Positions 35,838 to 43,953 of a stretch of 64,000 nt of DNA are shown here, piece after piece. Numbering within the stretch: position 1 is the stretch's first letter; each line of letters opens with the position of its first letter. The notes beneath the pieces were generated by a model that was given only the letters and a program-made list of their open reading frames with translations, was not told the origin of the DNA and did no database searches. This stretch comes from Enterococcus alishanensis (GTDB lineage: Bacteria; Bacillota; Bacilli; Lactobacillales; Enterococcaceae): positions 682,001 to 746,000 of the forward strand of contig NZ_JAHUZB010000001.1 in NCBI RefSeq assembly GCF_019218635.1. The letters are read 5' to 3'. A program made the position numbers and the translations under genes.

Positions 35838-35875
35838 AAAGTTCCTATCGCCATTCAGGTGATAGGAACTTTTTT
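35838..35875 (+). terminator. Terminator of the adhesin gene
   Basis: A 12-bp stem AAAGTTCCTATC/GATAGGAACTTT with a 10-nt loop and a T-run directly follows the stop codon. Confidence 0.9.
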
Positions 35876-35933
35876 GGTTAAAACAGACAATTAGCTTCAG
35901 TTTATTGTTCGTTTTAACCAATGATAGAATCTC

Positions 35934-35947
35934 AGAAAACGCTTACT
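35934..35947 (+). promoter_or_regulatory. cre-like site upstream of the AllD-like gene
   Basis: AGAAAACGCTTACT matches TGWAANCGNTNWCA except at its first and last base. It is just downstream of a possible -10 TAGAAT at 35925 and about 55 bp before the chosen start codon. Confidence 0.5.
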
Positions 35948-36000
35948 ATTAACTAGAAAAAGTTTATTTGTCTGAAAATAAAAAGGAACAGGTGAAGAAA

Positions 36001-37050
36001 ATGCGCGTAACAAAAGAAGATTTACATCAATTAATCCAAAACAAAATTCATAAGGCAGGTTTGTCTGAAGATCAAGCAGCGATTGTTAGTGATGTTTTAA
36101 CCTTTGCTGATGCAAGAGGGATTCATTCTCATGGTGCAATGCGAGTAGAATACTATTCAGAACGGATTGCTAAAGGTGGTATCACGCAAAATCCAAAATT
36201 TGAATTCAAAAAAACTGGTCCCAGTGTTGGCATTTTTGAAGGAGATAATGGTTCAGGTTTCGTTGCTGCTGAAAAAGCGATGGATCATGCTATCGAAATC
36301 GCGAAAGAAACCGGTATTGCTGTTGTTGGTATCAGAAATATTTCTCATAGTGGCGCACTAGCTTATTATGTAGAAAGAGCAGCTACTCATGATATGGTTG
36401 CATTGTCCATGTGTCAATCTGATCCAATGGTTGTACCTTTTGGCGGTAGTGAACCTTATTTTGGAACCAATCCGATTGCTTTTGCTGCACCGAGTAATGA
36501 TGATAGAATTATTACTTTTGATATGGCTACAACAGTTCAAGCCTGGGGAAAAATCTTACATGCCCGTTCTCGTAAAGAATCTATTCCAGATTCATGGGCA
36601 GTTGATGAACAAGGAAATTCTACCACTGATTCAACTAAAGTGAATGCTTTGTTACCAATCGCTGGGCCAAAAGGTTACGGCTTAATGATGATGGTTGATA
36701 TTTTATCTGGTGTGTTATTGGGCGTACCATTTGGTAAACATGTGTCTTCTATGTATCATGATCTTTCTAAAGGACGTGAATTAGGACAACTTCATGTAGT
36801 CATCAATCCTGAATATTTTGTTGGGTTAGATACATTTAAAAAATCAATTTCAACCATGTTAGATGAAATCAAAGAAATCGTACCAAGCGAAGGATTTAAA
36901 GAAGTCAATTATCCTGGTGAACGAGGCCGAATGCGGGAACAAAAATATGAAGAAAACGGAATCGAAATCGTTGATGATATTTATAATTATTTAGTTAGTG
37001 ACGATATTCATTTTGATTATTACGATCACAAGAATAAATTTGCTGAATAA
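36001..37050 (+). CDS. allD: LDH2/MDH2-family dehydrogenase, AllD-like (ureidoglycolate dehydrogenase)
   Basis: The 349-residue protein resembles E. coli AllD along its whole length, as remembered: ADARGIHSHGA, SMCQSDPMVVPFGG, TFDMATTVQAWGK, LLPIAGPKGYGLMMM, PGE near the C-terminus, and IEIVDDIYNYL. AllD oxidises ureidoglycolate to oxalurate with NAD+. No other allantoin-pathway gene lies within the window, so the true substrate may be another 2-hydroxyacid. ATG 36001 has AGGTGA 8 nt upstream; an earlier TTG at 35968 would add 11 unconserved residues. The gene is followed by its own terminator and then a nitrilase gene. Confidence 0.7.
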   Translation: MRVTKEDLHQLIQNKIHKAGLSEDQAAIVSDVLTFADARGIHSHGAMRVEYYSERIAKGGITQNPKFEFKKTGPSVGIFEGDNGSGFVAAEKAMDHAIEIAKETGIAVVGIRNISHSGALAYYVERAATHDMVALSMCQSDPMVVPFGGSEPYFGTNPIAFAAPSNDDRIITFDMATTVQAWGKILHARSRKESIPDSWAVDEQGNSTTDSTKVNALLPIAGPKGYGLMMMVDILSGVLLGVPFGKHVSSMYHDLSKGRELGQLHVVINPEYFVGLDTFKKSISTMLDEIKEIVPSEGFKEVNYPGERGRMREQKYEENGIEIVDDIYNYLVSDDIHFDYYDHKNKFAE

Positions 37051-37059
37051 ATCAGATCA

Positions 37060-37100
37060 AATGTACTTATATCTATTTAATAGGTATAGGTACATTTTTT
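37060..37100 (+). terminator. Rho-independent terminator
   Basis: AATGTACTTATA and TATAGGTACATT pair around a loop of about 13 nt, followed by a run of seven T, just after the AllD-like gene. Confidence 0.8.
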
Positions 37101-37170
37101 TATTTTATATTGATTTTGTTGACAATAATAATGATAGAATAAATGTAATATAATCTAAGGAGGCATTACC

Positions 37171-38097
37171 ATGATTGATTTTGAAAAAAGTAAATGTAAA
37201 GTTGCCGTTGTTCAAGCAGCTCCTGTTCTATTTGATAAAGAAAAAACGATTGATAAGACGATTGCTTTAATAGAAGATGCCAGTCAAAAGTCTGCCGATT
37301 TAATTGTTTTCCCTGAAGCCTTTATTCCTTGCTATCCCAGAGGTTTTTCATATGGATTTGTTGTAGGCAGTCGAACAATGGAAGGTCGGCAAGATTGGAA
37401 ATTACTTTATGACAATTCAGTCGTAGTTCCCAGTAAAGATACCGATCGAATTGCAAGTGCAGCCAAAGAATCGAATGCCTATGTTGCCATCGGTATTAAT
37501 GAAAGAGATGAAAAAAATTGTACTTTGTATTGTACCTTTATTATTTTTAGTCCAGAAGGCAAAATTGTGTCGAAACACCGCAAACTAAAACCGACTGGTA
37601 CAGAACGTTGTATCTGGGGTGACGGAAATGAAGGGGCAATTTCGACTGTGGATACAGTATTTGGCACAATGGGTGGATTAATTTGTTGGGAAAACTATAT
37701 GCCATTAGCTAGGGCTGCTTTATATCAAAAGGGCGTTTCGATTTATTTGGCACCGACAGCCGATAATCGTGAAGAATGGCAACATACGATGCAACATATT
37801 GCAATGGAGGGACGCTGTTTTGTGATTGGTTGTAATCAACATGTGACAAAATCTCAGTATCCAGAAGGCTTGCATTCTCAAAATGAATTAGCTGCATTAC
37901 CTGAAGATTTGTGTCCAGGAGGTAGCTGTATTGTCAGTCCTTTTGGGAAGTATTTAGTTGAACCAGTTTGGAATAAAGAGACCATTATTTATCAAGAATT
38001 AGACATGGAACAAGTACCGTTAAGTCGAATGGATTTTGATCCGACTGGGCATTATTCACGGCCGGATGTATTTCATTTAGAAGTAAATAATAACTAA
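37171..38097 (+). CDS. Nitrilase (C-N hydrolase superfamily)
   Basis: This 308-residue protein has the catalytic triad of nitrilases: Glu49 (VFPEAFIPCYPRG), Lys near 135 (KHRKLKPT) and Cys172 (LICWENYMPLARAAL). The CWENYMPLAR context and the PTADNREEWQHTMQHIAMEGRCFVIGCNQ segment are typical of true nitrilases (nitrile to carboxylate plus ammonia) rather than amidases. A plausible role is detoxifying or using plant- or microbe-derived nitriles. It is monocistronic, with TTGACA near 37119 but non-optimal spacing to TATAAT at 37149, AAGGAGG before the ATG, and a strong terminator after it. Confidence 0.85.
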   Translation: MIDFEKSKCKVAVVQAAPVLFDKEKTIDKTIALIEDASQKSADLIVFPEAFIPCYPRGFSYGFVVGSRTMEGRQDWKLLYDNSVVVPSKDTDRIASAAKESNAYVAIGINERDEKNCTLYCTFIIFSPEGKIVSKHRKLKPTGTERCIWGDGNEGAISTVDTVFGTMGGLICWENYMPLARAALYQKGVSIYLAPTADNREEWQHTMQHIAMEGRCFVIGCNQHVTKSQYPEGLHSQNELAALPEDLCPGGSCIVSPFGKYLVEPVWNKETIIYQELDMEQVPLSRMDFDPTGHYSRPDVFHLEVNNN

Positions 38098-38149
38098 TTA
38101 AGTAACAATCATTTGTTCCCAGTCAATTGACAAGATTATATTAAAAACT

Positions 38150-38193
38150 AAAGCTATAAATTGGCGTGATAATACCAATTTATAGCTTTTTTT
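38150..38193. terminator. Bidirectional terminator after the nitrilase gene
   Basis: A perfect stem AAAGCTATAAATTGG/CCAATTTATAGCTTT with a 10-nt loop and T-run lies between the convergent nitrilase and alcohol dehydrogenase genes. Confidence 0.9.
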
Positions 38194-38240
38194 ATCAGAG
38201 AAATATTCTCAGAAATTTTTAATTGATTGGATTGAAAAAT

Positions 38241-39311
38241 TTATGATAGTTGATAAGCTTCAACATCAAAGATTGCTTGTTTAAACATATCCTGTGTAAT
38301 CTCATAAGGAACATGAACGATATCATTCGTGGACATCGCCTTATCGATAATAGCGGTCAAGTCGGTTGTATTATTTAGTCCCATTTCGGTTAGTGAAACT
38401 GGAAGTTTATTTTCTTTCATGAAGCGATAAACTCGTTCAAAAAGAGCGTCTTGCTGATCCATTTTTAACAAGGCTAAAACACCGTAACTTACAGAAGCCC
38501 CATGTAAATAATCTTCCATTTTTTTAAGAACTGTTGTGCCATAATAAAAAGAATGAGCCATCGCAGAGTTATAGTCATTGATTACTAATACTGAAACTAA
38601 ACCAGTAGTAACAATAATATCGGCAACCACTTGTTCAATAGCAAAAGATGGAATCCCTGCAGAACTGTCTTTTAAGGCCTGTGTACCATATTCCAACAGA
38701 CGATCAGTACACATTTTTCCAATTTGAATACCTAATCCGTCGGTGTAATCTAGTTGGTCTCCACGAGCAGAGAAAGTTGATTCAATTTCTTTAGAAAGTG
38801 CATCTCCAACGCCAGCCCACAAATATTTATCTGGTGCCTTGGCGATAATAGCAGTATCGATAAATGTATGCGTAGGTGGTTTAGATGGGAAAAAGAGACC
38901 TTGCATTTCACCTTCTTCGGTATACATCACACAGACTGCAGTTACTGGTGAACAATTTGAACCAATTGTAGGAAAAGTGAAAACCGGTTTTCCCATTTTC
39001 TCAGCAACTACTTTGACTGTATCACAAACGCGGCCGCCTCCTACTGCAAAAAGAATATCTGCCTTTTGGACATCAGCATCATTCACTAATTTTTCGACAT
39101 TTTCATAAGTGGAGTTACCACCGTACCAAAGGGTATTAGTGACTTCGATTTCTTGTGATAGTGCTTCTTTAATTTTTGTTTCGGCTTTTTCTAATGCTGT
39201 TTCGCCACCAATTATAACTGCTTTGCTACCGTATTCTTTTACGATATCTGTGATTTGCTCATAAGCATCGACACCAATTGTATAGTTAGGTAAAAAGACT
39301 GTTTGACTCAT
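38241..39311 (-). CDS. Iron-type alcohol dehydrogenase, glycerol-dehydrogenase-like
   Basis: The 356-residue protein belongs to the GldA-like branch of group III/iron-containing alcohol dehydrogenases. It has the NAD-binding GGGRVCDTVK (about 92-101), the TIGSNCSPVTAVCVMY segment, and metal-site regions AGVGDALSKEIE and YNSAMAHSFYYG...YLHGASVSYG. It oxidises glycerol or another short polyol, or reduces a hydroxyketone. The sequence departs from classical GldA, so the substrate is uncertain. It is monocistronic. The start ATG 39311 has a weak GAAGGAAAATA site. Confidence 0.75.
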   Translation of the reverse strand: MSQTVFLPNYTIGVDAYEQITDIVKEYGSKAVIIGGETALEKAETKIKEALSQEIEVTNTLWYGGNSTYENVEKLVNDADVQKADILFAVGGGRVCDTVKVVAEKMGKPVFTFPTIGSNCSPVTAVCVMYTEEGEMQGLFFPSKPPTHTFIDTAIIAKAPDKYLWAGVGDALSKEIESTFSARGDQLDYTDGLGIQIGKMCTDRLLEYGTQALKDSSAGIPSFAIEQVVADIIVTTGLVSVLVINDYNSAMAHSFYYGTTVLKKMEDYLHGASVSYGVLALLKMDQQDALFERVYRFMKENKLPVSLTEMGLNNTTDLTAIIDKAMSTNDIVHVPYEITQDMFKQAIFDVEAYQLS

Positions 39312-39950
39312 ATTATTTTCCTTCTTTCTTAATCAGTTGATTTGTTAAATATAGTAGAGATAGTCAAAATCATGACAAATGTTATTTTTTAAATGTTGAA
39401 ATTGAGTATAAAAAAAACATTCCATAAAAGAAGTTCTGCCTTCTTTTAAATGCAATGTGAATAGGGACTTTTTGATTAGATTCTCAAAAAAGTCCCAGCT
39501 ATAATAATAAAATAATAATTGCCATCTGATTTTTTTCCATCATTGTCTTCACCTACTATTTTTTTGAATTTTCGGAATATTGTATCAATATTTCTTTACA
39601 GTTTACAAAATAGATATCTCTTTGTCAATCTAAAAATGGAATTTTAGTTAAAATAAGTTTAAAAAAATATGAGATTGTGGACTGGAGGTGAGGGATCAAT
39701 GGCTGATTTTGTGAATTCAATTTTGATTTTCTGAGATTAGAATGGAGTACAATATTTACCTAAGTAATGGAAGAAAGAAGATGTTAAAAAGATATCAATA
39801 GCATTTTTTAAATAATATAGAAAAATTTTCTGATGATTGATGTTTTATAGGAAAGATATACAACTAAATTTGATAATCTTATGTACAGATGAAAGGTTAT
39901 TATTCCTGCTATACTAAATAGATAAATAGCAAGAAAGGAGCAGTCCGATA
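39312..39950. other. Intergenic region with hairpins, no gene seen
   Basis: About 640 bp between divergent genes. It holds a 10-bp inverted repeat GGGACTTTTT/AAAAAGTCCC (39464-39496), a short AAAAGAAG/CTTCTTTT hairpin near 39427-39447, and an extended -10 (TGCTATACT, 39907-39915) for the lipid kinase gene. No ORF, RNA gene or IS end was recognised. Confidence 0.45.
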
Positions 39951-40850
39951 ATGAAAAAAGCAGTATTGATTGTAAATCCTAGTTCTGGTAATGAGGAAGC
40001 TCAAGAATACGAGAAATTGGTCAAGGAAAAACTGACGGATATATTTGATGAAGTAGAGGTACAGCATACAGGAGACACTGGAGATGCAACTAAATTTGCG
40101 AACCAAGCAGTGACAGATAAAGTAGACAGTGTTTTTGCTATGGGTGGTGACGGAACAGTTAATGAGGTGATCAGTGGTTTAGCAGAACAAGAACACCGAC
40201 CGAAGTTTGGTTTCTTTCCATTAGGTACAGTAAATGATTTGGCTCGCTCGCTGAATATCTCAATGGAACCAGAAGAAGCGGTTGCTGAATTGGATTTGGA
40301 TCGTCGGATAGCTTTAGACATTGGAAAAGTCAACGAAGATTATTTTATGAATATTGTTGCAGTCGGTGGAATTCCTGAAGCTATCAGTGACGTGGAGGTT
40401 GAAGAAAAAACTAAGTTTGGTAAATTAGCTTATTTTACTTCTGGTTTCAAGCAAGTGTTAAAAGATGAAAGTTATCATTTTGAGTTAGAAATCGAGGGTG
40501 AAAAAAGAAAAATTGAAAGTAGCGCTGTCGTCATCGCGCTAACTCAAACTATCGGTGGCTACGGTCACATTGTGCCAGAAGCCAGACCTGATGATGGCAA
40601 AATGTATCTGATATATCTTAAGAATCAAAATGTGCTCGATATGGTAAAAAGTGTGCCAGATATTATAAAGGGAATCGATCATTCGACAGATTACATTGGT
40701 TATCAACCTTTCATTGAAGGCAGTTTATCAGTTAAAGAAGAGGTTGATTTGCATTCTAGTGTAGATGGTGATGAAGGTCCAGGGTTACCATTGCGTTTTA
40801 AAATTCTACCACAACATTTGGAGGTTTACGTTGGACCTCAAAAGAAATAA
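39951..40850 (+). CDS. Diacylglycerol kinase-family lipid kinase (DagK/YegS type)
   Basis: The 299-residue protein has the DAGK catalytic motif MGGDGTVNEVISGL (about 63-76), an N-terminal VLIVNPSSGN segment, PLGTVNDLARSL and the C-terminal SSVDGDEGPGLPLRFKILP. It phosphorylates diacylglycerol, recycling lipid from lipoteichoic acid synthesis, or a related lipid. It stands alone, with AGAAAGGAG before ATG 39951 and an extended -10 TGCTATACT about 35 bp upstream. Enterococci often carry more than one copy, so this may not be the essential DgkB. Confidence 0.85.
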   Translation: MKKAVLIVNPSSGNEEAQEYEKLVKEKLTDIFDEVEVQHTGDTGDATKFANQAVTDKVDSVFAMGGDGTVNEVISGLAEQEHRPKFGFFPLGTVNDLARSLNISMEPEEAVAELDLDRRIALDIGKVNEDYFMNIVAVGGIPEAISDVEVEEKTKFGKLAYFTSGFKQVLKDESYHFELEIEGEKRKIESSAVVIALTQTIGGYGHIVPEARPDDGKMYLIYLKNQNVLDMVKSVPDIIKGIDHSTDYIGYQPFIEGSLSVKEEVDLHSSVDGDEGPGLPLRFKILPQHLEVYVGPQKK

Positions 40851-41049
40851 AGTATATTGAACATGATTGGAAATCTAAAAATAGATTCTATATGTAGATA
40901 TTGATAAAAAACTTTAGATATTTATTATTTAAGCTTTCATACCATACTATTTATTCAATTAGATGGTGATATTTCCAGTGTGTCATGAGCCACAATTTAT
41001 AAGCTGCTTAACACCTTTGATTCCAGATGTTAAACAGCTTAATTGATTA

Positions 41050-41217
41050 TCAATCCTTCATACGCTTTTTTGCTTTTTTTTGCCATTTGTTCATAATTTC
41101 TAGTATGTCACTATGAATAATAAAAATACGTTTAAAAGTGGCAATAGTTGCCTGGTCAACAATGTACAATTTACTATCTAAGTCTCTGAGGAAGGCTCGA
41201 TGAATATTTACGTTCTC
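41050..41217 (-). pseudogene. Possible gene remnant, C-terminal fragment
   Basis: About 55 codons are open on the minus strand without a good start, reading RAFLRDLDSKLYIVDQ, then TFKRIFIIHSDILEIMNKWQ, and ending KKAKKRMKD before TGA at 41050-41052. Composition is protein-like with a basic tail, but stops close the frame immediately upstream and no family was recognised. It could be chance. Confidence 0.25.
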
Positions 41218-41407
41218 TTTTTAAAATTTTAGTTATTCCATTAAATTGAAGAAATTTCTTGTTTTCCCATGCCGGTATATACTGATAACCTAGAGAATAC
41301 ATCATGCTTGAGATTATCATCGAATAATTTTTCATTTGTATTCGCCTTTAATTTTACAAAAAGAAAAAGCTGCAATTGCATTTATAAACGAGATCTTGTC
41401 CACAGTC

Positions 41408-41437
41408 AAACGCGAGGAAAAACCTCGCGTTTTTTTA
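41408..41437. terminator. Terminator hairpin at the 3' end of the ulaR-like gene
   Basis: A perfect AACGCGAGG/CCTCGCGTT stem with a 5-nt A loop and seven T on the plus side. The minus side has only a weak T tract, yet it sits directly after the minus-strand ulaR-like gene, so it may act in both directions. Confidence 0.7.
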
Positions 41438-41443
41438 TGTTGG

Positions 41444-42208
41444 CTATTGTACTTTTATTACTTTTAATCCAGCCTTTTCGATTTGAGTAATTAATTTTGG
41501 TGGACAATACCGATCGGTGATTAAACAATCAAAGACAGAAAGATCAGCGATTTTGAATTTGGAAGTTAACCCGACTTTTCGATGATCCGCAACGAGTATT
41601 TTATATTTAACGGTTTGTTTAATCATGAGTTCGTTGATCTTTGCTTCATTTAAAATTTTGGTAGTAACGCCATTTACTATATCAACACCACTACAGCCAA
41701 TAATACAAATATCTGCATTAGTGGAAGTGATTGTATCTATCGCGATATCACCCACTAAGACTTCTTTTGGAAAACGTAATTCTCCTCCAGTTAAAATGTA
41801 ATTATAGTTTGCATTGTGAGGTAAGTGAGCAATTTTCAAATTATTGGTGACAATAGTTAAATGTTTGGCTTTTAAGTAATTCACAGTATTTAAAGCAGTG
41901 GAACTTGAATTAATAAAGACAGTATCGTAATCGCTTACATAAGTACTGGCAATTCTTGCGATAGATTGCTTGATTAATTCAGGACCAGATGCATCGAAAT
42001 TTTTTTGATTGTCATAATTAAAAATGCAGTAACCATATTTACGTTGAATATCATTTTTCTCTTCTAGAATATTCAGGTCCCGACGAATGGTACTAATCGA
42101 TACCCCTAACGAGTTTGCTAACTCTTGTGTAGTCATCCGTTCATGTTGTTCTAAAATATTCAAAATATTTTTGTGACGTTGTTCAATAGTGGCAATGGAA
42201 TTTTTCAC
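41444..42208 (-). CDS. ulaR: DeoR-family regulator of the ascorbate operon
   Basis: The 254-residue protein has an N-terminal DeoR HTH (about 8-60, RHKNILNILEQHERMTTQELANSLGVSISTIRRDL) and a C-terminal DeoR sensor domain (about 80-235, SSSTALNTVNYL, TGGELRFP, GCSGVD, VADHRKVG). It diverges from the complete L-ascorbate operon, the same layout as ulaR in enterobacteria, and probably responds to L-ascorbate 6-phosphate. Candidate operator arms lie at 42289 and 42344. A GGAGGAA site precedes ATG 42208. UlaR is inferred from context, as DeoR proteins look alike. Confidence 0.8.
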   Translation of the reverse strand: MKNSIATIEQRHKNILNILEQHERMTTQELANSLGVSISTIRRDLNILEEKNDIQRKYGYCIFNYDNQKNFDASGPELIKQSIARIASTYVSDYDTVFINSSSTALNTVNYLKAKHLTIVTNNLKIAHLPHNANYNYILTGGELRFPKEVLVGDIAIDTITSTNADICIIGCSGVDIVNGVTTKILNEAKINELMIKQTVKYKILVADHRKVGLTSKFKIADLSVFDCLITDRYCPPKLITQIEKAGLKVIKVQ

Positions 42209-42288
42209 TGAGGTTCCTCCTTTAAAATTTTTTATTTATATCTCATATGAACAAGTATACAACAAAAAAAGATTAATTAATCCAAAAA

Positions 42289-42352
42289 AATCATATAATG
42301 TTCTAACGGTCATAAAAAAGGGTTTTCATAATGATTTTTTGAATATATGATT
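42289..42352. promoter_or_regulatory. Inverted 9-bp repeats in the ula promoter region
   Basis: AATCATATA (42289-42297) and TATATGATT (42344-42352) are perfect inverted copies separated by 46 bp. The second copy contains a possible -10 TATGAT (42346-42351), with a weak -35 TTTTCA 17 bp upstream. They are candidate half-operators for the divergent DeoR-type regulator. Confidence 0.4.
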
Positions 42353-42394
42353 GTAAATGTAAAGAACAAATAAATCATTTAAGGAGATTCAATT

Positions 42395-43462
42395 ATGGCG
42401 AATACGGTAGATAATATTTCAAAAGAAGATTGGATTTTGAATACCTTCCCAGAATGGGGGACTTATTTAAACGAAGAAATTGAGGAAACTGAAGTAAAGG
42501 ATGGGACTGTTTCAATGTGGTGGCTTGGATGCACAGGTATCTGGCTGAAATCTGCTGCTGGAACAAATATTTTGTGTGATTTATGGTGTGGTACAGGTAA
42601 ACGTAGCCATGGAAATGGTCAAATGAAAAAAGGTCATCAAATGATGCGAATGAGTGGTGTTCAAAAAATGCAACCTAATTTACGTACACAGCCATTTGTA
42701 ATTGATCCTTTTGAGATCAAAAAGGTGGATGCATTAGTTGTTACTCATATTCATTCAGACCATTTAGATATTAATACTGCGGCGGCGGTCCATCAAAACT
42801 GCCCAACAGCAAAATTTATTGGGCCAAAAGAAGTGGTAGCTACTTGGTTGAAGTGGGGGATCCCTGAAGAAAAAACTATCATTGTTAAACCAGGAGATGA
42901 AGTACAGGTTAAAGATATTAAAATAGTTGCTTTAGAAGCATTTGATCGTACTGCTTTGGTAACTTGTGAAGATCCTGCTGTATCTTTGAAAGGGAAATTA
43001 CCTCAAGATATGGATCAAATCGCAGTAAATTATCTATTTGAAACTTCTGGTGGAAATATTTATCATGCAGGTGATTCTCATTATTCTAATATGTTTGCTA
43101 AGCATGGAAATGAACATACAATTGATGTTTGTTTAGGAGCTTACGGAGAAAATCCACGAGGGATTACTGACAAAGTTACCTCTGTCGATATGCTTCGAAT
43201 GGCGGAATCATTAAATGCTAAAGTTGTTATCCCTGTTCATTACGATATTTGGGCGAATTTTATGGCGGACCCAAAAGAGATCACTGAATTGTGGCAGTTT
43301 AAAAAGGATCGTTTGAAATATCAGTTTAAACCTTTCATTTGGCAAGTAGGCGGGAAATTTACTTATCCAACAGATAAAGACGATTTGGAATTTAACTTTT
43401 ATCGTGGATTTGATGATGCTTTTTCTATCGAAAATGATACGCCATTCCCATCATTCTTATAA
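42395..43462 (+). CDS. ulaG: L-ascorbate-6-phosphate lactonase
   Basis: The 355-residue metallo-beta-lactamase-fold lactonase has the metal motif THIHSDHLD (about 115-123), a [13 protein letters not shown] start, [10 protein letters not shown] and [12 protein letters not shown]. UlaG opens L-ascorbate 6-phosphate to 3-keto-L-gulonate 6-phosphate. It is the first gene of the seven-gene operon, preceded by AAGGAG. The length matches UlaG. Confidence 0.93.
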   Translation: MANTVDNISKEDWILNTFPEWGTYLNEEIEETEVKDGTVSMWWLGCTGIWLKSAAGTNILCDLWCGTGKRSHGNGQMKKGHQMMRMSGVQKMQPNLRTQPFVIDPFEIKKVDALVVTHIHSDHLDINTAAAVHQNCPTAKFIGPKEVVATWLKWGIPEEKTIIVKPGDEVQVKDIKIVALEAFDRTALVTCEDPAVSLKGKLPQDMDQIAVNYLFETSGGNIYHAGDSHYSNMFAKHGNEHTIDVCLGAYGENPRGITDKVTSVDMLRMAESLNAKVVIPVHYDIWANFMADPKEITELWQFKKDRLKYQFKPFIWQVGGKFTYPTDKDDLEFNFYRGFDDAFSIENDTPFPSFL

Positions 43463-43479
43463 GAAAAGAGGGTATTAAA

Positions 43480-43941
43480 ATGCTTAAATATTTTTTTGAA
43501 AATGAGTTAGTAAGTTATTCAGAAAAAACAATTACTGATTGGCGAGAGGCAATTAGTGAGAGTTGTCAACAATTACTAAATAAGGGAATAATTAATCAAA
43601 CATATATTGATGAAATTATCACATGTGTTGAAAAACACGGTCCATATATTGTTATTGTACCGCAAGTAGCAATGCCTCATTCTTCTGATAAAAGTGAAGG
43701 GATTTTTGGTACAGCGATAGCTTTTACAAAATTTAAATCACCAATTGTGTTTGAAAGTGATGATGAAGAAGAAAAATCAGCCAGTCTCTTTTTCACATTA
43801 GCCGCTAAAAACTCGGAAGAACATATGGAAAATATTCAGAACTTGTCTGAATTATTGATGACAGAAGGATTAATTGATCAACTAGTCGCTAGTGAGTCTA
43901 TCGAAGAATATCAACGTATAATGAAAGAATTTAATATCTAG
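43480..43941 (+). CDS. ulaC: PTS ascorbate-type EIIA
   Basis: The 153-residue EIIA is of the mannitol/fructose fold used in ascorbate PTS. The phosphohistidine is in VPQVAMPHSSD (about His67). It ends with a helix typical of the UlaC/SgaA group. Located between ulaG and the EIIC gene, it supplies phosphate to EIIB at 45463. Confidence 0.87.
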   Translation: MLKYFFENELVSYSEKTITDWREAISESCQQLLNKGIINQTYIDEIITCVEKHGPYIVIVPQVAMPHSSDKSEGIFGTAIAFTKFKSPIVFESDDEEEKSASLFFTLAAKNSEEHMENIQNLSELLMTEGLIDQLVASESIEEYQRIMKEFNI

Positions 43942-43953
43942 GGGGAGATATGA

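Larger units (their letters stand above)
40851..41443. other. Intergenic region with a hairpin and a possible gene remnant
   Basis: About 590 bp. Near 41001-41042 AAGCTG-TTAACA and TGTTAA-CAGCTT form an imperfect stem without a T-run. 41050-41217 on the minus strand is an open but start-less frame (separate entry). A perfect terminator-like hairpin follows at 41408-41437. The plus-strand ORF at 41269-41490 has no ribosome site and runs through that hairpin, so it is not called. Confidence 0.4.

Noticed and set aside
39464-39496. GGGACTTTTT/AAAAAGTCCC as an IS end or terminator
   Set aside because: There is no transposase, target duplication or T-run beside it; it is left as an unexplained hairpin.
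41269-41490. Plus-strand ORF of 73 codons
   Set aside because: It has no ribosome site, runs through a perfect terminator hairpin and overlaps the ulaR-like 3' end.
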